Notes: generated by a model from the sequence alone, not told the origin. DNA of 64,000 nucleotides from Microcoleus sp. FACHB-831 (GCF_014695585.1 NZ_JACJON010000073.1:145138-209137); one strand, 5' to 3'. Positions 1-9,319 are shown, counted from the stretch's first letter. Translations and numbers: made by a program.

Positions 1-1592
1 TGCGTAATGGCAAGTCAGAGATTTACGCCGAAGTATCAGAAGCACAGTTAGAGGAAGTAGCCCGCGATCGCGAACACTTGGAAATTCTTAAGAAAGTGCA
101 GATCAAATCCGTGATGCTGGTGCCGATGAAGGCACGCGGGCAAACGCTGGGCGCGATCGCCTTTATCACCTCAGAATCAGATCGTCATTATGCAGCAGAC
201 GATCTGGCTTTGGCAGAAGACCTAGCCAGCCGCGCCGCCCTAGCTGTAGATAATGCCCGACTATATCGCGAAGCAGAACTTGCTGCCTATCGCACTGCCC
301 GCTTGCAAGCAGTGACGGTCGCCCTCGGATCGGCTATCACAGTAGCACGGGTGGCTGAAGTTGTGGTTGAACAAGCGATCGCTTCTTTGAGTGCATCTTG
401 TGGCTTAATTGCCTTGCTCAATGAAACCGAACATACTCTAGAAATTGTGCATGCGATTGGCTATCCTATTGAGCTAGCCGAAGCCTGGAGCAGTTTCCAT
501 ATAAACACGCCAGTTCCCCTAGCCGAATCCGTGCAAACTGGCGAAGCCATTTTCATACCAACCAAGCAAGTCTGGGATCAACGCTATCCACACCTAGCCT
601 CAGCCGCCACCATTACAGGCAACCGCGCTTTCGCTGCTATCCCGCTGATGGTGGATGGGCAGGCAGTAGGGGCGATGGGGCTAAGTTTCGATGACTCCAA
701 GCACTTTGGTGCGGATGATTGTGCTTTCATGGTGTCACTCGCCCAGCAGTGTGCCCAAGCTATGGAACGCGCCTATTTATACGAAGCTGAACAGCGGGCA
801 CGCGAGGCGGCGGAGGCGTCCAACCGCATGAAGGACGAGTTCCTGGCTATTGTTTCCCACGAACTGCGGACACCCCTCAATTCAATGTTGGGCTGGGCTA
901 GTTTGTTGCGTAGTCGCAAGTTTGATGAAGCCACTACAGCACGCGCTATAGAAACTATTGAGCGCAATGCTAAGTTGCAGAAACAACTGATTGAAGACAT
1001 CTTGGATGTCTCGCGCATGATGCAGGGTCAAATGCGTTTGAATATTCAGCCAGTTCCACTAGCACAGGTGATTCAAGACTCTATTCACGGCCTAGTGCCA
1101 TCGGCGCAGGCAAAGTCGATTCAACTTTTGTCCTCTATTAAAAATGAAGGGGCGATGGTTGCGGGCGACCAGAACCGCTTGCAGCAGGTGGTGTGGAACC
1201 TTCTCGGCAATGCCATCAAGTTTACTCCGTCGGGCGGGCGCGTTGAGATCGAATTATCTGTAGTTATGGGGAATGGGGAAGAGGAAGAGATTCCCCATTC
1301 CCCATTCCAAAATCCAAACTCCAAAATCGAACAATCCCCCATTTCCTATGCTCAGATTCGGGTGAGCGATACTGGTAATGGCATCAGCCCCAGCTTTCTG
1401 CCATTTGTTTTCGAGCGCTTCCGCCAGGAAAATAGCAGTACTACGCGATCGCATGGTGGACTCGGGCTGGGACTGGCGATCGTGCGCCAACTGGTAGAAC
1501 TACACGGCGGTATGGTAGCTGCTGACAGCCTCGGCGTTGGGCTAGGAGCCACTTTCACCGTCTTGCTGCCACTCCTGAAAAAGACTAAGTAA
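1..1592 (+). CDS. GAF-domain sensor histidine kinase (5' partial)
   Basis: This is the C-terminal part of a sensor histidine kinase that autophosphorylates and passes phosphate to a response regulator. The frame is open to the left edge, so the true start lies outside the window and the first start-like codon near 78 is internal. In order the frame holds the end of one GAF domain, a complete second GAF domain (about 300-780), a short linker helix, a HisKA domain with the phospho-accepting His at 858-860 in the motif SHELRTPLN, and a HATPase_c domain. The HATPase N box reads NLLGNAIKFTP, and DTGNGI and GLGLGLAI give the G boxes. No receiver domain follows. The HATPase domain contains an in-frame repeat-derived insert at 1262-1345. 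Input signal and partner regulator are unknown. Confidence 0.93.
   Translation, partial: RNGKSEIYAEVSEAQLEEVARDREHLEILKKVQIKSVMLVPMKARGQTLGAIAFITSESDRHYAADDLALAEDLASRAALAVDNARLYREAELAAYRTARLQAVTVALGSAITVARVAEVVVEQAIASLSASCGLIALLNETEHTLEIVHAIGYPIELAEAWSSFHINTPVPLAESVQTGEAIFIPTKQVWDQRYPHLASAATITGNRAFAAIPLMVDGQAVGAMGLSFDDSKHFGADDCAFMVSLAQQCAQAMERAYLYEAEQRAREAAEASNRMKDEFLAIVSHELRTPLNSMLGWASLLRSRKFDEATTARAIETIERNAKLQKQLIEDILDVSRMMQGQMRLNIQPVPLAQVIQDSIHGLVPSAQAKSIQLLSSIKNEGAMVAGDQNRLQQVVWNLLGNAIKFTPSGGRVEIELSVVMGNGEEEEIPHSPFQNPNSKIEQSPISYAQIRVSDTGNGISPSFLPFVFERFRQENSSTTRSHGGLGLGLAIVRQLVELHGGMVAADSLGVGLGATFTVLLPLLKKTK
1262..1345. repeat. Palindromic repeat inserted in frame within the kinase HATPase domain
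   Basis: A perfect 13-bp inverted repeat (arms 1268-1280 and 1291-1303, 10-nt loop) of the GGGGAATGGGGAA / TTCCCCATTCCCC type is followed by a low-complexity tail. Such sequences are normally intergenic in cyanobacteria. Here one encodes about 28 extra residues between the HATPase strand RVEIEL and the segment leading to DTGNGI. Confidence 0.75.
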
Positions 1593-2099
1593 CGTTGACT
1601 TCAGGCTGAGTAAAAGAAAGATTTTAATTTTGAATTTTTAACTTATAAATCATAATTGATGAATCTCTCTACGAGTCCTCACTCAAACCTAACAATTAAT
1701 TCAAATCAATAACTTTATAATTGTAGGTATAATTAGCTACTTTTAGATTGGCAAATGCTTGCTATTATGTGGGTGTAGAAATAATATTATCTTTGTTTTA
1801 ATGCCACAGAAACTTTAATTAATAAGTGATTTTACCTAACAGCGATCGCGCGATCGCCAAAATAATTTAAATTATAATTTTCTAATTTTGAGAAAATAAA
1901 TTAGACTCTTTAGCTAAAGATATTTATTTTAATTACTGATTGATAATTTGTAATGTGCTATAACGCACTCATTACCACTTTGATAATATTTATAGCAGAG
2001 TTTAACTAAATTGGTATAAAAATAAAAAAGCAAAATTCCTAAATACAAATTTAAAATAAATTAATAATTTCTAAATCAACCTAAAAATTTATAGTTATT
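1593..2099. other. AT-rich intergenic region
   Basis: About 500 bases of very AT-rich sequence with no convincing ORF on either strand. It contains a tandem HIP1 site near 1842-1858. It presumably carries the promoter of the downstream PEP-synthase-like gene, but I see no clear ribosome-binding site before the GTG start and no strong terminator for the kinase. Confidence 0.4.
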
Positions 2100-4739
2100 G
2101 TGGACAACCTTTACTGGCTCGACCAGATACAATCGGCTGACCGTCCCCTAGTAGGTGAGAAAGCTTTTACTCTAGCTGGGTTGTTGCAGGCAGGCTTTCC
2201 CGTCCAACCTGGTTTTGTGGTTCCGGCGCCAAACTTTCGGGAATTTCTAGAAAGTATTAATTGGACAGAGCCGTTGGGCTTCGATCTGCCGCATTCTTCA
2301 CTGCATCTGGATGTCGATAATCCCCAGCAGTTGCAGCGGGTAGCCAGACAGATTCGCTGCGAAATTAAGAATGCTGCTCTACCCCAGTCGTGCGTATCAA
2401 CATTGGAGGTAGGGTGGAATTGCGTAGCATCAGCCCCATCTTTAGAATGCGCCCCCTCTTTGGCGCTGCATAACGGACTATTACCCCCAGAAACTTCTGG
2501 ACTATATGAATCGCACATCTGTTTGCGAGAACCGGAAGCACTGGCTATTAGCCTCAAGCAAACATGGGCAGAGGTCTTTCGTTCGCGCAGTCTATTTTAC
2601 TGGCAGCGTAGAGGTATCGAGATTCTTCAGCTTTCCTTAGCTGTTTTAGTGCAACCAGCAGCTAGAGCGATCGCCAGCGGGACTCTAGAACTCATACCCA
2701 CGGGTTTTGCTATCCAGGCAACATGGGGAGCTAATATTGCCCTTGTCAAGGGTGAAGTGATTCCAGACTTTTACCTGATACACCCAGAAACCGGGGAGGT
2801 GCTATCGAGGGAAATAGGTACAAAAACAAAGGCTTATCGTTTATCTCTCGAACACGCGCAAGCAGTGAAAAGCAAGAGTGTTCTGCAAGCTTATCTACTC
2901 GACGACGAGCAACAAAAACAATACGCCCTAGAAGAAACCTACCGATGCCAGCTAATCGAGTTGGCAATGCGGCTCAACGCGAACCTGAACAAACCTTTTT
3001 ACTTAGAGTGGACGCTCTGCAAACTAGAAGATAGTTCCGCAGCGCAACTGTATATCACCAGTATTAGTACGGGGGACGAGGGGATTAAGGATGGCAGATT
3101 GGGGATTGGCAGAATTCTTCCCCAGCACCCATTGCCCCTACTCCCCAGAGCAGCTCCCAGCTTTGTCAGTCACGAACCTGCGTCTGTTGCACAAGCGTCG
3201 GCGGGTATGTTTCCACCACAGCACCATCACTTAGAAGTTGCTCTTAGTGAAAAGTTAACAACCGAAAAAGCAGCCAGTCCATTAGTGGATGCTTTCGCAA
3301 CACTGAATTCTGTTAAGCATGAAGTATTTTCAGCTCAGTCTCTAGAAGCCACGAATTTGATAACAGGAGTGGCGGCGGCGTCAGGACGGGTAGTTGCCAA
3401 AGCACAAGTGATTCGTGGCGTAAGCCATAATTGGTCAAGTATTCCACCAGGGACGATCATAGTTGCTAAAAACGTTCACCCGGACTGGCTGGTGCTGCTA
3501 AGACACGCTGCGGGTGTTGTTGCCGAACAGGGAGGAATGACTTGCCATGCTGCAATTATTGCTAGAGAATTGGGCATCCCAGCCGTAGTTGGTGCTGCGG
3601 ATGCCACCCGACTAATTCAAAGTGGCGAGGATCTGAGGGTGGATGGAGATAAGGGAGAAGTTCATATAGGTGACTGGGGAACTGACGACCCCCTTTGGGA
3701 ATTAGAGGCAATGGGGAACCCGGAGACTGCTATAGGGATTGGGGGCAATGGAGAATGGCAACTTCCGGCTCCGGACGCCCAATCCTCAATCAGCAATCGC
3801 GATTACCCAATTCCGATTGCTACTCAACTACTCGTCAACCTGAATCAGCCAAACTCGATTCAGCGTGCTGCTAATTTACCAGTGGATGGGGTGGGGTTAT
3901 TGCGCTCGGAACTGATAGTTCTGGAAGTGCTGGAGGAGCGCACCCCCTTGTGGTGGCTCGAACAAGGGCGCAAGCGCGAGTTGGTGCAAAAGCTGACGGA
4001 GAAAATATGGCAGTTTGCCCGTGCCTTTGAACCGCGTCCCGTATTTTACCGCTCTTTGGATATGCGAGACTCGTTAGCAGTCGCTGCGCTAAATGAGAAA
4101 TTTCCATCTTCGGCATCGTTCGGATCTACCGAAGTCGATCCGATGCTGGGTATGAGGGGGACATTAAGTTATATAGCAGACCCAACTTTATTCGAGATTG
4201 AACTGGCTGCTTTAGCTCAGGTATGGGAAAGGTATACAAATGTCAATTTAATTTTGCCTTTTGTTCGCACTGTTGAGGAGTTTTCCTTTTGTCGGCAAAA
4301 AGTTGAGCTAGCTGGGCTGACTGGGCATTCCCAGTTCCAGCTTTGGATTATGGCTGAGGTGCCTTCTGTGCTGTTTTTACTACCAGAGTATGTAAAAGCT
4401 GGGGTGCAGGGGATAGCGATAGGGACGAACGATCTAACACAGTTATTGTTGGGAGTCTCTCGCGATCAAGCGCATATGGTAGCGGCGTTTAATGAGCGTC
4501 ATCCAGCAGTGATGAGCGCGATCGCTCAACTAATTGGGGGAGCCAAACAAGCAGGCATACCCTGCTCGATTTGCGGGGTAGCACCAGCGAGGTATCCAGA
4601 AGTGATTGATGCCTTAGTGCGCTGGGGCATTACCTCAATTTCGGTCGAAGTGGATGCGGTTGAGCGAACATACAGCGCGATCGCCAGAGCTGAACAACGC
4701 CTAATTTTAGAAGCAGCCCGTCGTCAGTTAGAGAATTAG
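2100..4739 (+). CDS. Phosphoenolpyruvate synthase-like (pyruvate, water dikinase family) protein
   Basis: Members of this family use ATP to phosphorylate pyruvate (or a related acceptor) through a phosphohistidine intermediate. Domain order fits: an N-terminal PPDK_N ATP-binding region (about 1-320), a mobile phosphohistidine domain with GGMTCHAAI (His at residue about 483), and a C-terminal TIM-barrel PEP-binding domain. The barrel carries GLLRSE, DMRD, DPMLGMRG, IGTNDLTQ and the Cys-containing CSICGVAP (Cys about 825). The start is GTG. At 879 aa it is longer than the roughly 800 aa usual for PpsA. Most of the excess lies in linkers around 3069-3155 and 3720-3815 that look like translated intergenic repeat DNA. 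The N-terminal domain is somewhat divergent, so another acceptor is possible. Confidence 0.85.
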   Translation: MDNLYWLDQIQSADRPLVGEKAFTLAGLLQAGFPVQPGFVVPAPNFREFLESINWTEPLGFDLPHSSLHLDVDNPQQLQRVARQIRCEIKNAALPQSCVSTLEVGWNCVASAPSLECAPSLALHNGLLPPETSGLYESHICLREPEALAISLKQTWAEVFRSRSLFYWQRRGIEILQLSLAVLVQPAARAIASGTLELIPTGFAIQATWGANIALVKGEVIPDFYLIHPETGEVLSREIGTKTKAYRLSLEHAQAVKSKSVLQAYLLDDEQQKQYALEETYRCQLIELAMRLNANLNKPFYLEWTLCKLEDSSAAQLYITSISTGDEGIKDGRLGIGRILPQHPLPLLPRAAPSFVSHEPASVAQASAGMFPPQHHHLEVALSEKLTTEKAASPLVDAFATLNSVKHEVFSAQSLEATNLITGVAAASGRVVAKAQVIRGVSHNWSSIPPGTIIVAKNVHPDWLVLLRHAAGVVAEQGGMTCHAAIIARELGIPAVVGAADATRLIQSGEDLRVDGDKGEVHIGDWGTDDPLWELEAMGNPETAIGIGGNGEWQLPAPDAQSSISNRDYPIPIATQLLVNLNQPNSIQRAANLPVDGVGLLRSELIVLEVLEERTPLWWLEQGRKRELVQKLTEKIWQFARAFEPRPVFYRSLDMRDSLAVAALNEKFPSSASFGSTEVDPMLGMRGTLSYIADPTLFEIELAALAQVWERYTNVNLILPFVRTVEEFSFCRQKVELAGLTGHSQFQLWIMAEVPSVLFLLPEYVKAGVQGIAIGTNDLTQLLLGVSRDQAHMVAAFNERHPAVMSAIAQLIGGAKQAGIPCSICGVAPARYPEVIDALVRWGITSISVEVDAVERTYSAIARAEQRLILEAARRQLEN
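3069..3155. repeat. Repeat-derived linker inside the PEP-synthase-like gene
   Basis: G-rich segments (dgGGGATTg units) are followed by their C-rich counterparts (CCCATTGCCCC, CTCCCC), resembling the dispersed GGGGATTGGG/CCCCAATCCCC repeats of cyanobacterial intergenic DNA. It is translated in frame as a linker between the ATP-binding and phosphohistidine domains. A similar but weaker segment lies at about 3720-3815. Confidence 0.5.
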
Positions 4740-4759
4740 CCATTTCCTTTTTCTTAGCT

Positions 4760-4797
4760 CCCCACGTTCCCATGCTCTGTCTGGGAATGTGGGGGCA
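4760..4797. repeat. Palindromic dispersed repeat, possible terminator
   Basis: Inverted repeat of the form CCCACGTTCCCA ... TGGGAATGTGGG between the convergent PEP-synthase-like gene and the baeRF remnant. Related CGTTCCCAG...CTGGGAATGC sequences occur near 24395-24435, inside the gene at 44205, and at the Uma2-flanking repeats. Confidence 0.6.
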
Positions 4798-4875
4798 AGG
4801 GGGGAACAAAATATCACTTCAATAACAGAAGATTACCCATTTCCCCCCTTAAAACAAGAAAGTTACAAGCGCTAA

Positions 4876-5410
4876 TTAATAGCGGTAAATAGCCGCTACA
4901 GGAGCTTCATCCGGTACTTTCTCAGGATCGACAGCATAGACAGTGCCACCATTCAACAACGTATGAATAGCAGCAAAATCCAACATATCCTCATCGTCCG
5001 GCTGTGGTTCCGGGTGTAAATCTACAGTCATCGAATCTGGGTCAAAGCGCCCCCATTGATGCTGACCTAACGCCACAAATAAAGCATCAACCCGTTGATA
5101 ATAAGCAGATTGGATGACTTCTTTTAGATCGTGAGAAGCTTTGCCAGTATCAGAGCCAGCTAGTTCCTTATACTGCTCTACTGCCCGCTCAATGCTCTGC
5201 TGAAAGATAGGCTCAACAATTGGCCAAGCTTGTTGCTGCAATTCTTCTGGCTTGAGAATTTCCGGATTTCCAGTAATACCTTCTTCCACTAAATGTTGAT
5301 AAGTATTCGCTTCTTTGTAAACCGGGAAAAGATACTCAACTCCCGCCAACACTAAAGGCGATTTCTTATTCCGCAGGAAGTCGTGCAAGGCACCATCAAT
5401 CAGATAGAAT
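4876..5410 (-). pseudogene. 3' fragment of a baeRF-family gene
   Basis: The frame encodes about 177 residues that align along their whole length with the C-terminal half of the intact protein encoded at 6112-7269. Shared features include the LHDF(L/F)RN segment, SPLVLAGV, EANTY, EAW/QAW-PIVEP, WG(R/H)FDPDSM and the ending GGTVYAV-PEKVPD-PVAA. Upstream of about 5410 homology stops abruptly and transposase-like sequence begins on the other strand. The N-terminal half of the domain is therefore missing. It has probably lost function, although the C-terminal frame is undamaged. It appears to be the missing half of the N-terminal remnant at 7450-7710. Confidence 0.85.
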
Positions 5411-5989
5411 TACAGTTAAAAAAACTGAAGTGGACAACATTGATCATCATTGACTCGCAAGCGGTGAAAAATACCTGCAATGCGGGTGTGAACTCGTTCA
5501 TGCTTTTGTTTCTACAAATCAACCAATGGGATTAAAAGGAATCTAGCCGTTGATACGCTTGGATTCCCATTCTTCACTTATTGCACCCCAGCGAATTTCA
5601 CCGATGATGCCGGGTTGGTTGAAATGTTGACGCTCAACATCGACTATTTCAAATCGAAACCGGTCAATATTCCCAAGATCGCTATTCTGCTAGACCACGG
5701 TTATCACCTTGATTATTTGATTGAGAAGTTAGAGCAGGTTTATCCTCAGATCATGACAAAAATCACGTTTGAGCGTTCGACGAAACCCTCGAAACACGAG
5801 AAGGAGGTGCAAGGAAAATCTGGATTTGTCCCAGCCATCGCACGATAGGTGATTGAACGTTCCAATGCGATGAAGCGGCTCTTTCAAGAGGACTTACGGG
5901 CGTTGACTCTGTTGATATGGAAGCGTGCCAATCCCTATGGCACGCTTCAGTTAGACATACATCAGCGGCTAAAATTGGATGCTGTTTAA
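5411..5989 (+). mobile_element. Degenerate IS5-like transposase remnant
   Basis: Translation gives the catalytic-domain stretch of a DDE transposase common in cyanobacteria. It begins with KWTTLIIIDSQAVKNTCNA, then after a frameshift near 5495 continues with FYKSTNGIKRNLAVDTLGFP, FFTYCTPANFTDDAGL, ILLDHGYH and KSGFVPAIAR. A TAG at 5846-5848 replaces the expected Trp, and VIERSNA follows. The N-terminal part of the transposase is missing, the C-terminus diverges, and I found no terminal inverted repeats. It is immobile as it stands. It abuts the truncated baeRF fragment and probably marks the break point. Confidence 0.85.
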
Positions 5990-6111
5990 AGACAGAATTT
6001 TTCTAGGATGAGCTAGTAGCAGAACTTCTAGACATGGCGTGTCTACTTCGTTGCAGCTTCGCTACCTTTACCCCTAAATAGATTCTTCCACATCCTCGCT
6101 TTCCTTACCAA

Positions 6112-7269
6112 TTAGTAGCGAAATACTGCCGCAACAGGGGTATTGTCCGGTACTTTTTCCGGTTCAACAGCATATACCGTTCCTCCGTGAAAGATCGTTT
6201 GAATCGCTGCTGCATTGAGCAAATCTTCATCACCAAGCTGAGCCTCATTGTGTATCTCAAGCTCCATTGAGTCTGGGTCAAAATGTCCCCATCTTTGTAC
6301 GCCAACCGGAACAAAAAGCTGTTCTACACGACCATAAAATGCCCCTTGAATGACTTCATTCAAATCATTTGAGCCTTTGCCAGCCGCAATTGACTCATGA
6401 TAATAATCGATCGCTTTTTCCTGGTCTGCCTTAAACTGTGGCTCTACGATCGCCCACGCTTCTGCATGAAGCTCTTCCGCTGTTCGCTCCTTTGTGTTGT
6501 GTTGAATTCCTTCTTCCACAATGAAATTGTAGGTATTCGCCTCTTGGTAAATCGGCAGCAAATAGTTAACCCCAGCTAGCACAAGCGGCGATCGACGATT
6601 GCGGAAGAAGTCGTGCAAGCTTTTATCAACTAACAGGAAATATTGCAGCAAATCTTCCTTAACATTTTCGCGTTCGCCGCCCTGTCCGTGATAGGAACCA
6701 CCTGCTTGCAAAGCTGAACGACCTGCGCCCGCGCCCTGACGTCGCTGTTCATCTTTCGCCGTTTCGTCATACTGCAAGGCGTCATCCATGCTCTTCGGCA
6801 AGCCTTCGATTTCGACTTCACGGGTGATGCCGTAGCGGTTGCATTCCACAAGGCGCACATCACGTTGACCGAGCGTGAGAATATAGAAGCGGTCATCTCC
6901 ACTCAACAGCGGAATTAGTGGCTTGAGATGAAAGCGATCGCTTACGACTACCAGTTCAATCAGGTTGATCGGTACACGATAGAAACGGAAGAACCCTTCT
7001 GAGATGAACAATGCTAAACCTGCGTTCTGTTGCTGCCAGAATTCATCTTCATCCAGTTCACTCGCAGGCTGAAGAAATTGGCTCGGATCAGTCGGGTGCA
7101 ATTCATATTTTTCTAACTCCACTTTCGCCTGCCGAAGTAGATTTTTAAAGCGGACAGAGTTTTGCTGAGTTTCTGAACTAAGCTGCACGGTCGGCATATA
7201 AATTGATACACACAGTCCTTGCGGCTGTTCGACGAGTTCTTTCAGTTCTTCGATCGAAAGGAAGCTCAT
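6112..7269 (-). CDS. baeRF-family protein (bacterial release-factor-1-like domain), intact
   Basis: 385-aa cytosolic protein of the bacterial archaeo-eukaryotic release factor (baeRF) superfamily, closest by eye to families 3/7. Recognisable features are the N-terminal CVSIYMPT segment, the strand-rich region with LGQRDVRLVECNRYGI, the GLPKSMDDALQYDE segment, a Gly-rich loop with YHGQGGE, and the C-terminal SPLVLAGV and RWGHFDPDSM blocks. The superfamily is proposed to act on stalled ribosomes or peptidyl-tRNA-like substrates, but no biochemical role is established for this clade. The ATG start begins MSFLSIEEL and the remnant at 7450-7710 begins with the matching MSLLSVDEL. It lies between the two halves of a broken paralogue. 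Confidence 0.85.
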   Translation of the reverse strand: MSFLSIEELKELVEQPQGLCVSIYMPTVQLSSETQQNSVRFKNLLRQAKVELEKYELHPTDPSQFLQPASELDEDEFWQQQNAGLALFISEGFFRFYRVPINLIELVVVSDRFHLKPLIPLLSGDDRFYILTLGQRDVRLVECNRYGITREVEIEGLPKSMDDALQYDETAKDEQRRQGAGAGRSALQAGGSYHGQGGERENVKEDLLQYFLLVDKSLHDFFRNRRSPLVLAGVNYLLPIYQEANTYNFIVEEGIQHNTKERTAEELHAEAWAIVEPQFKADQEKAIDYYHESIAAGKGSNDLNEVIQGAFYGRVEQLFVPVGVQRWGHFDPDSMELEIHNEAQLGDEDLLNAAAIQTIFHGGTVYAVEPEKVPDNTPVAAVFRY

Positions 7270-7449
7270 ATTATTAAGACAGGATTAAAGAGATGTGCAA
7301 GAGAATCCTCATACTATAAAAACTTTTCCAAAACGAAGCCCCTGCCGAATGGTAGAAAAGAAGCTCAGAGGTCGCTGCAATACGCCAGGAAAACTAGATT
7401 CAAAAGGGGTAAGGACGTTAATCCAGAACTGTCCAAAATTGTAAGGATG

Positions 7450-7710
7450 TCAAATGGGTTCTATATCATCCTGGTCTGCACTTCCCTGCCCGTGAAAACT
7501 ACCAAGCTCTTGGAAAGAATTGTTAGTTCCCCCTTTTGATGTGGCGATACGGTGCTGACCCTCTTTGGCAATCTCGTCATAGTCGAGGGCTTCATCCATA
7601 TTTTTAGGTCAAAGATCTGCCCCCTTTTGTATGGGCATATAAATTGAGACGCACGGAGTAGAGGGGGTTTCTATTAAAATTTTTAGTTCATCGACAGACA
7701 ATAGGGACAT
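7450..7710 (-). pseudogene. 5' fragment of a baeRF-family gene with internal deletion
   Basis: Read on the minus strand from 7710, the frame begins MSLLSVDELKILIE and continues to CVSIYMPIQKGADL, matching the N-terminus of the intact paralogue. It then meets an in-frame TGA. Immediately afterwards it resumes with KNMDEALDYDEIAKEG and FHGQGSADQDD, which correspond to residues well downstream in the intact protein, so more than 100 codons have been deleted. Homology stops at about 7455. That is almost exactly where homology begins again in the 3' fragment ending at 5410. Confidence 0.85.
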
Positions 7711-7872
7711 ATTGTTTAACTCCTAATCAATGTTATCAAAAGCTGACCTAATCTAAATTCATTTGATGTCGAGACTGGTTCACTTTCATCTTTCTTTTGA
7801 TTAGAAATTCTTTGCCTTATACCCCTTCTTTAGATGGAGAATAAGGCGGGTGAGGAGTGTATAGAGCATCAC

Positions 7873-8736
7873 TTAAGACTGAGCTGTTGGCGAGCCTGTA
7901 TGGGATAGTTTTTTGTGGGGAGCTTGAGCCGATTCTATACGCCAAATAATCCCCAAACTTACCTGCTTCATCAGCCAGTACAAACCAGCAATTACGACTA
8001 AGGTTACAAACATCACCAACGCGGGGCGTTTGCCAGCCAAATCATCCAAGATGCTGTCAGCCAAGGTGTGTAGGTTAGTAACAAAGTCCCAGCTATTAAA
8101 GCGTAGAAATCGCCCTAGATAGATACCAACTGCGCTAAGAGCATGAATGCATAACTCTACCCAAAGGATGAATTTGCCCCAGCCTTGGCGTTTCATGTAT
8201 TCGCCCAGGTTAATTAGAGACAGCACGTAAGCTTCAAACCCAGTCAAAATAAACAACAAATACAGAGGGATGACAAAGAGAGAAATTGCCCATATTGAGT
8301 AGTTGCTACGAATATCTTCGACCAGGTGAATGACATCGGTCAAAACATAGGGAGCGTTGGGCAAGAAGGCGATAAAAACGAGGAATCCGAGCCACCAAAA
8401 GAGCGATCGCGATCTGCCCTGGCGCACTATCCAAACATCCAAGGCGATCAGAACTAAAGTTATCGCCCAGACAACATAGTTCGTGCGATTATCTCTGAGG
8501 AAACGAATAGCATAGCTCGCAACAAACGGTGCTTTGGGCAAAAATGTGGCAACAAGCAGCAGTCCAATCCACCAAAAGTGAATGTACGCTCGCCTGCTGC
8601 GAAACAGCCAAACACTTAGAGCCAAAGGTACTAAAGCCAAAAATAGATTCCAAGCCATCCAAGAATTATTGCTTGACCAAGCACGCAACATCTCAGCACT
8701 AAAGTCAATCAGTTCAGTTTTCATAGGCTGCCTCAC
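7873..8736 (-). CDS. DUF1361 family integral membrane protein
   Basis: 287-aa polytopic membrane protein with about seven hydrophobic segments. The diagnostic DUF1361 motif FLPNAPYVLTD is at residues 124-134 and is followed by IHL. A second, degenerate copy (FLPKAPF, residues 65-71) lies 59 residues upstream, with FWW and the following N-Y-(V/S)-(V/I)-WAI segment also repeated. Residues of about 46-104 and 105-163 therefore look like an internal duplication. The start may be Met1 or Met5. Function of the family is unknown. The next gene is distant and no operon partner is evident. Confidence 0.85.
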   Translation of the reverse strand: MRQPMKTELIDFSAEMLRAWSSNNSWMAWNLFLALVPLALSVWLFRSRRAYIHFWWIGLLLVATFLPKAPFVASYAIRFLRDNRTNYVVWAITLVLIALDVWIVRQGRSRSLFWWLGFLVFIAFLPNAPYVLTDVIHLVEDIRSNYSIWAISLFVIPLYLLFILTGFEAYVLSLINLGEYMKRQGWGKFILWVELCIHALSAVGIYLGRFLRFNSWDFVTNLHTLADSILDDLAGKRPALVMFVTLVVIAGLYWLMKQVSLGIIWRIESAQAPHKKLSHTGSPTAQS

Positions 8737-9276
8737 AGAGTAAAGAGGATTAAAACGATCGTAACTACTACTACATTACTAACTCTCAATTTTGTTGGAG
8801 AGCGGCGATCGCATCCTCTATGCCCTACTTCGCAAGCGATCGCCCCCGAAATGCTTTCGCATTCCCTAGTCGCTAAAATTGTAATCTCCCATCCGGAAGA
8901 ATCGCTCTAATAAGATTAACTCGACTCACATAATTTAAGTTTAGGATTGCGGGGTTTAAGTTATGAAGCTAACTACTGGTAAAGCTTCCACCATTACCCT
9001 ACTACTAGAGTAAATGTCATTTTTTAGGAAATTTTACATAAAATTCCTGATGCTATTCCAATAAATGCAAATCTAGTAATACCTTGTAAGCCAGTAACGG
9101 CAAAAATTGATAATAATTAGGACTGCCCTAGTCCTGATGCCGTCACGCAGCCGACTTTAATATGTTGTTTAGGAACACTCTCTTAGATGTGCGTTGGGGC
9201 TATGTATCGAATGCAATCGCTCCAACGTACAAACGCTACAAGCTGTAGCCGCGCCCTCGTCGAAATTTTATTAATA

Positions 9277-9310
9277 AGAAACCCGTTTTCTTCCTTGAAA
9301 ACGGGTTTCT
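9277..9310. terminator. Perfect 14-bp stem-loop
   Basis: Arms 9277-9290 (AGAAACCCGTTTTC) and 9297-9310 are perfectly complementary around a 6-nt loop. It lies downstream of the minus-strand 51-aa gene, behind a second hairpin. No long T run follows on either strand, so it may also be a dispersed palindrome. Confidence 0.6.
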
Positions 9311-9319
9311 GACACGCCA

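Noticed and set aside
7219..7539. 106-aa plus-strand ORF across the baeRF gene start and remnant
   Set aside because: It runs antisense through the start of a well-supported gene and into a pseudogene fragment, and its product is unlike any family.
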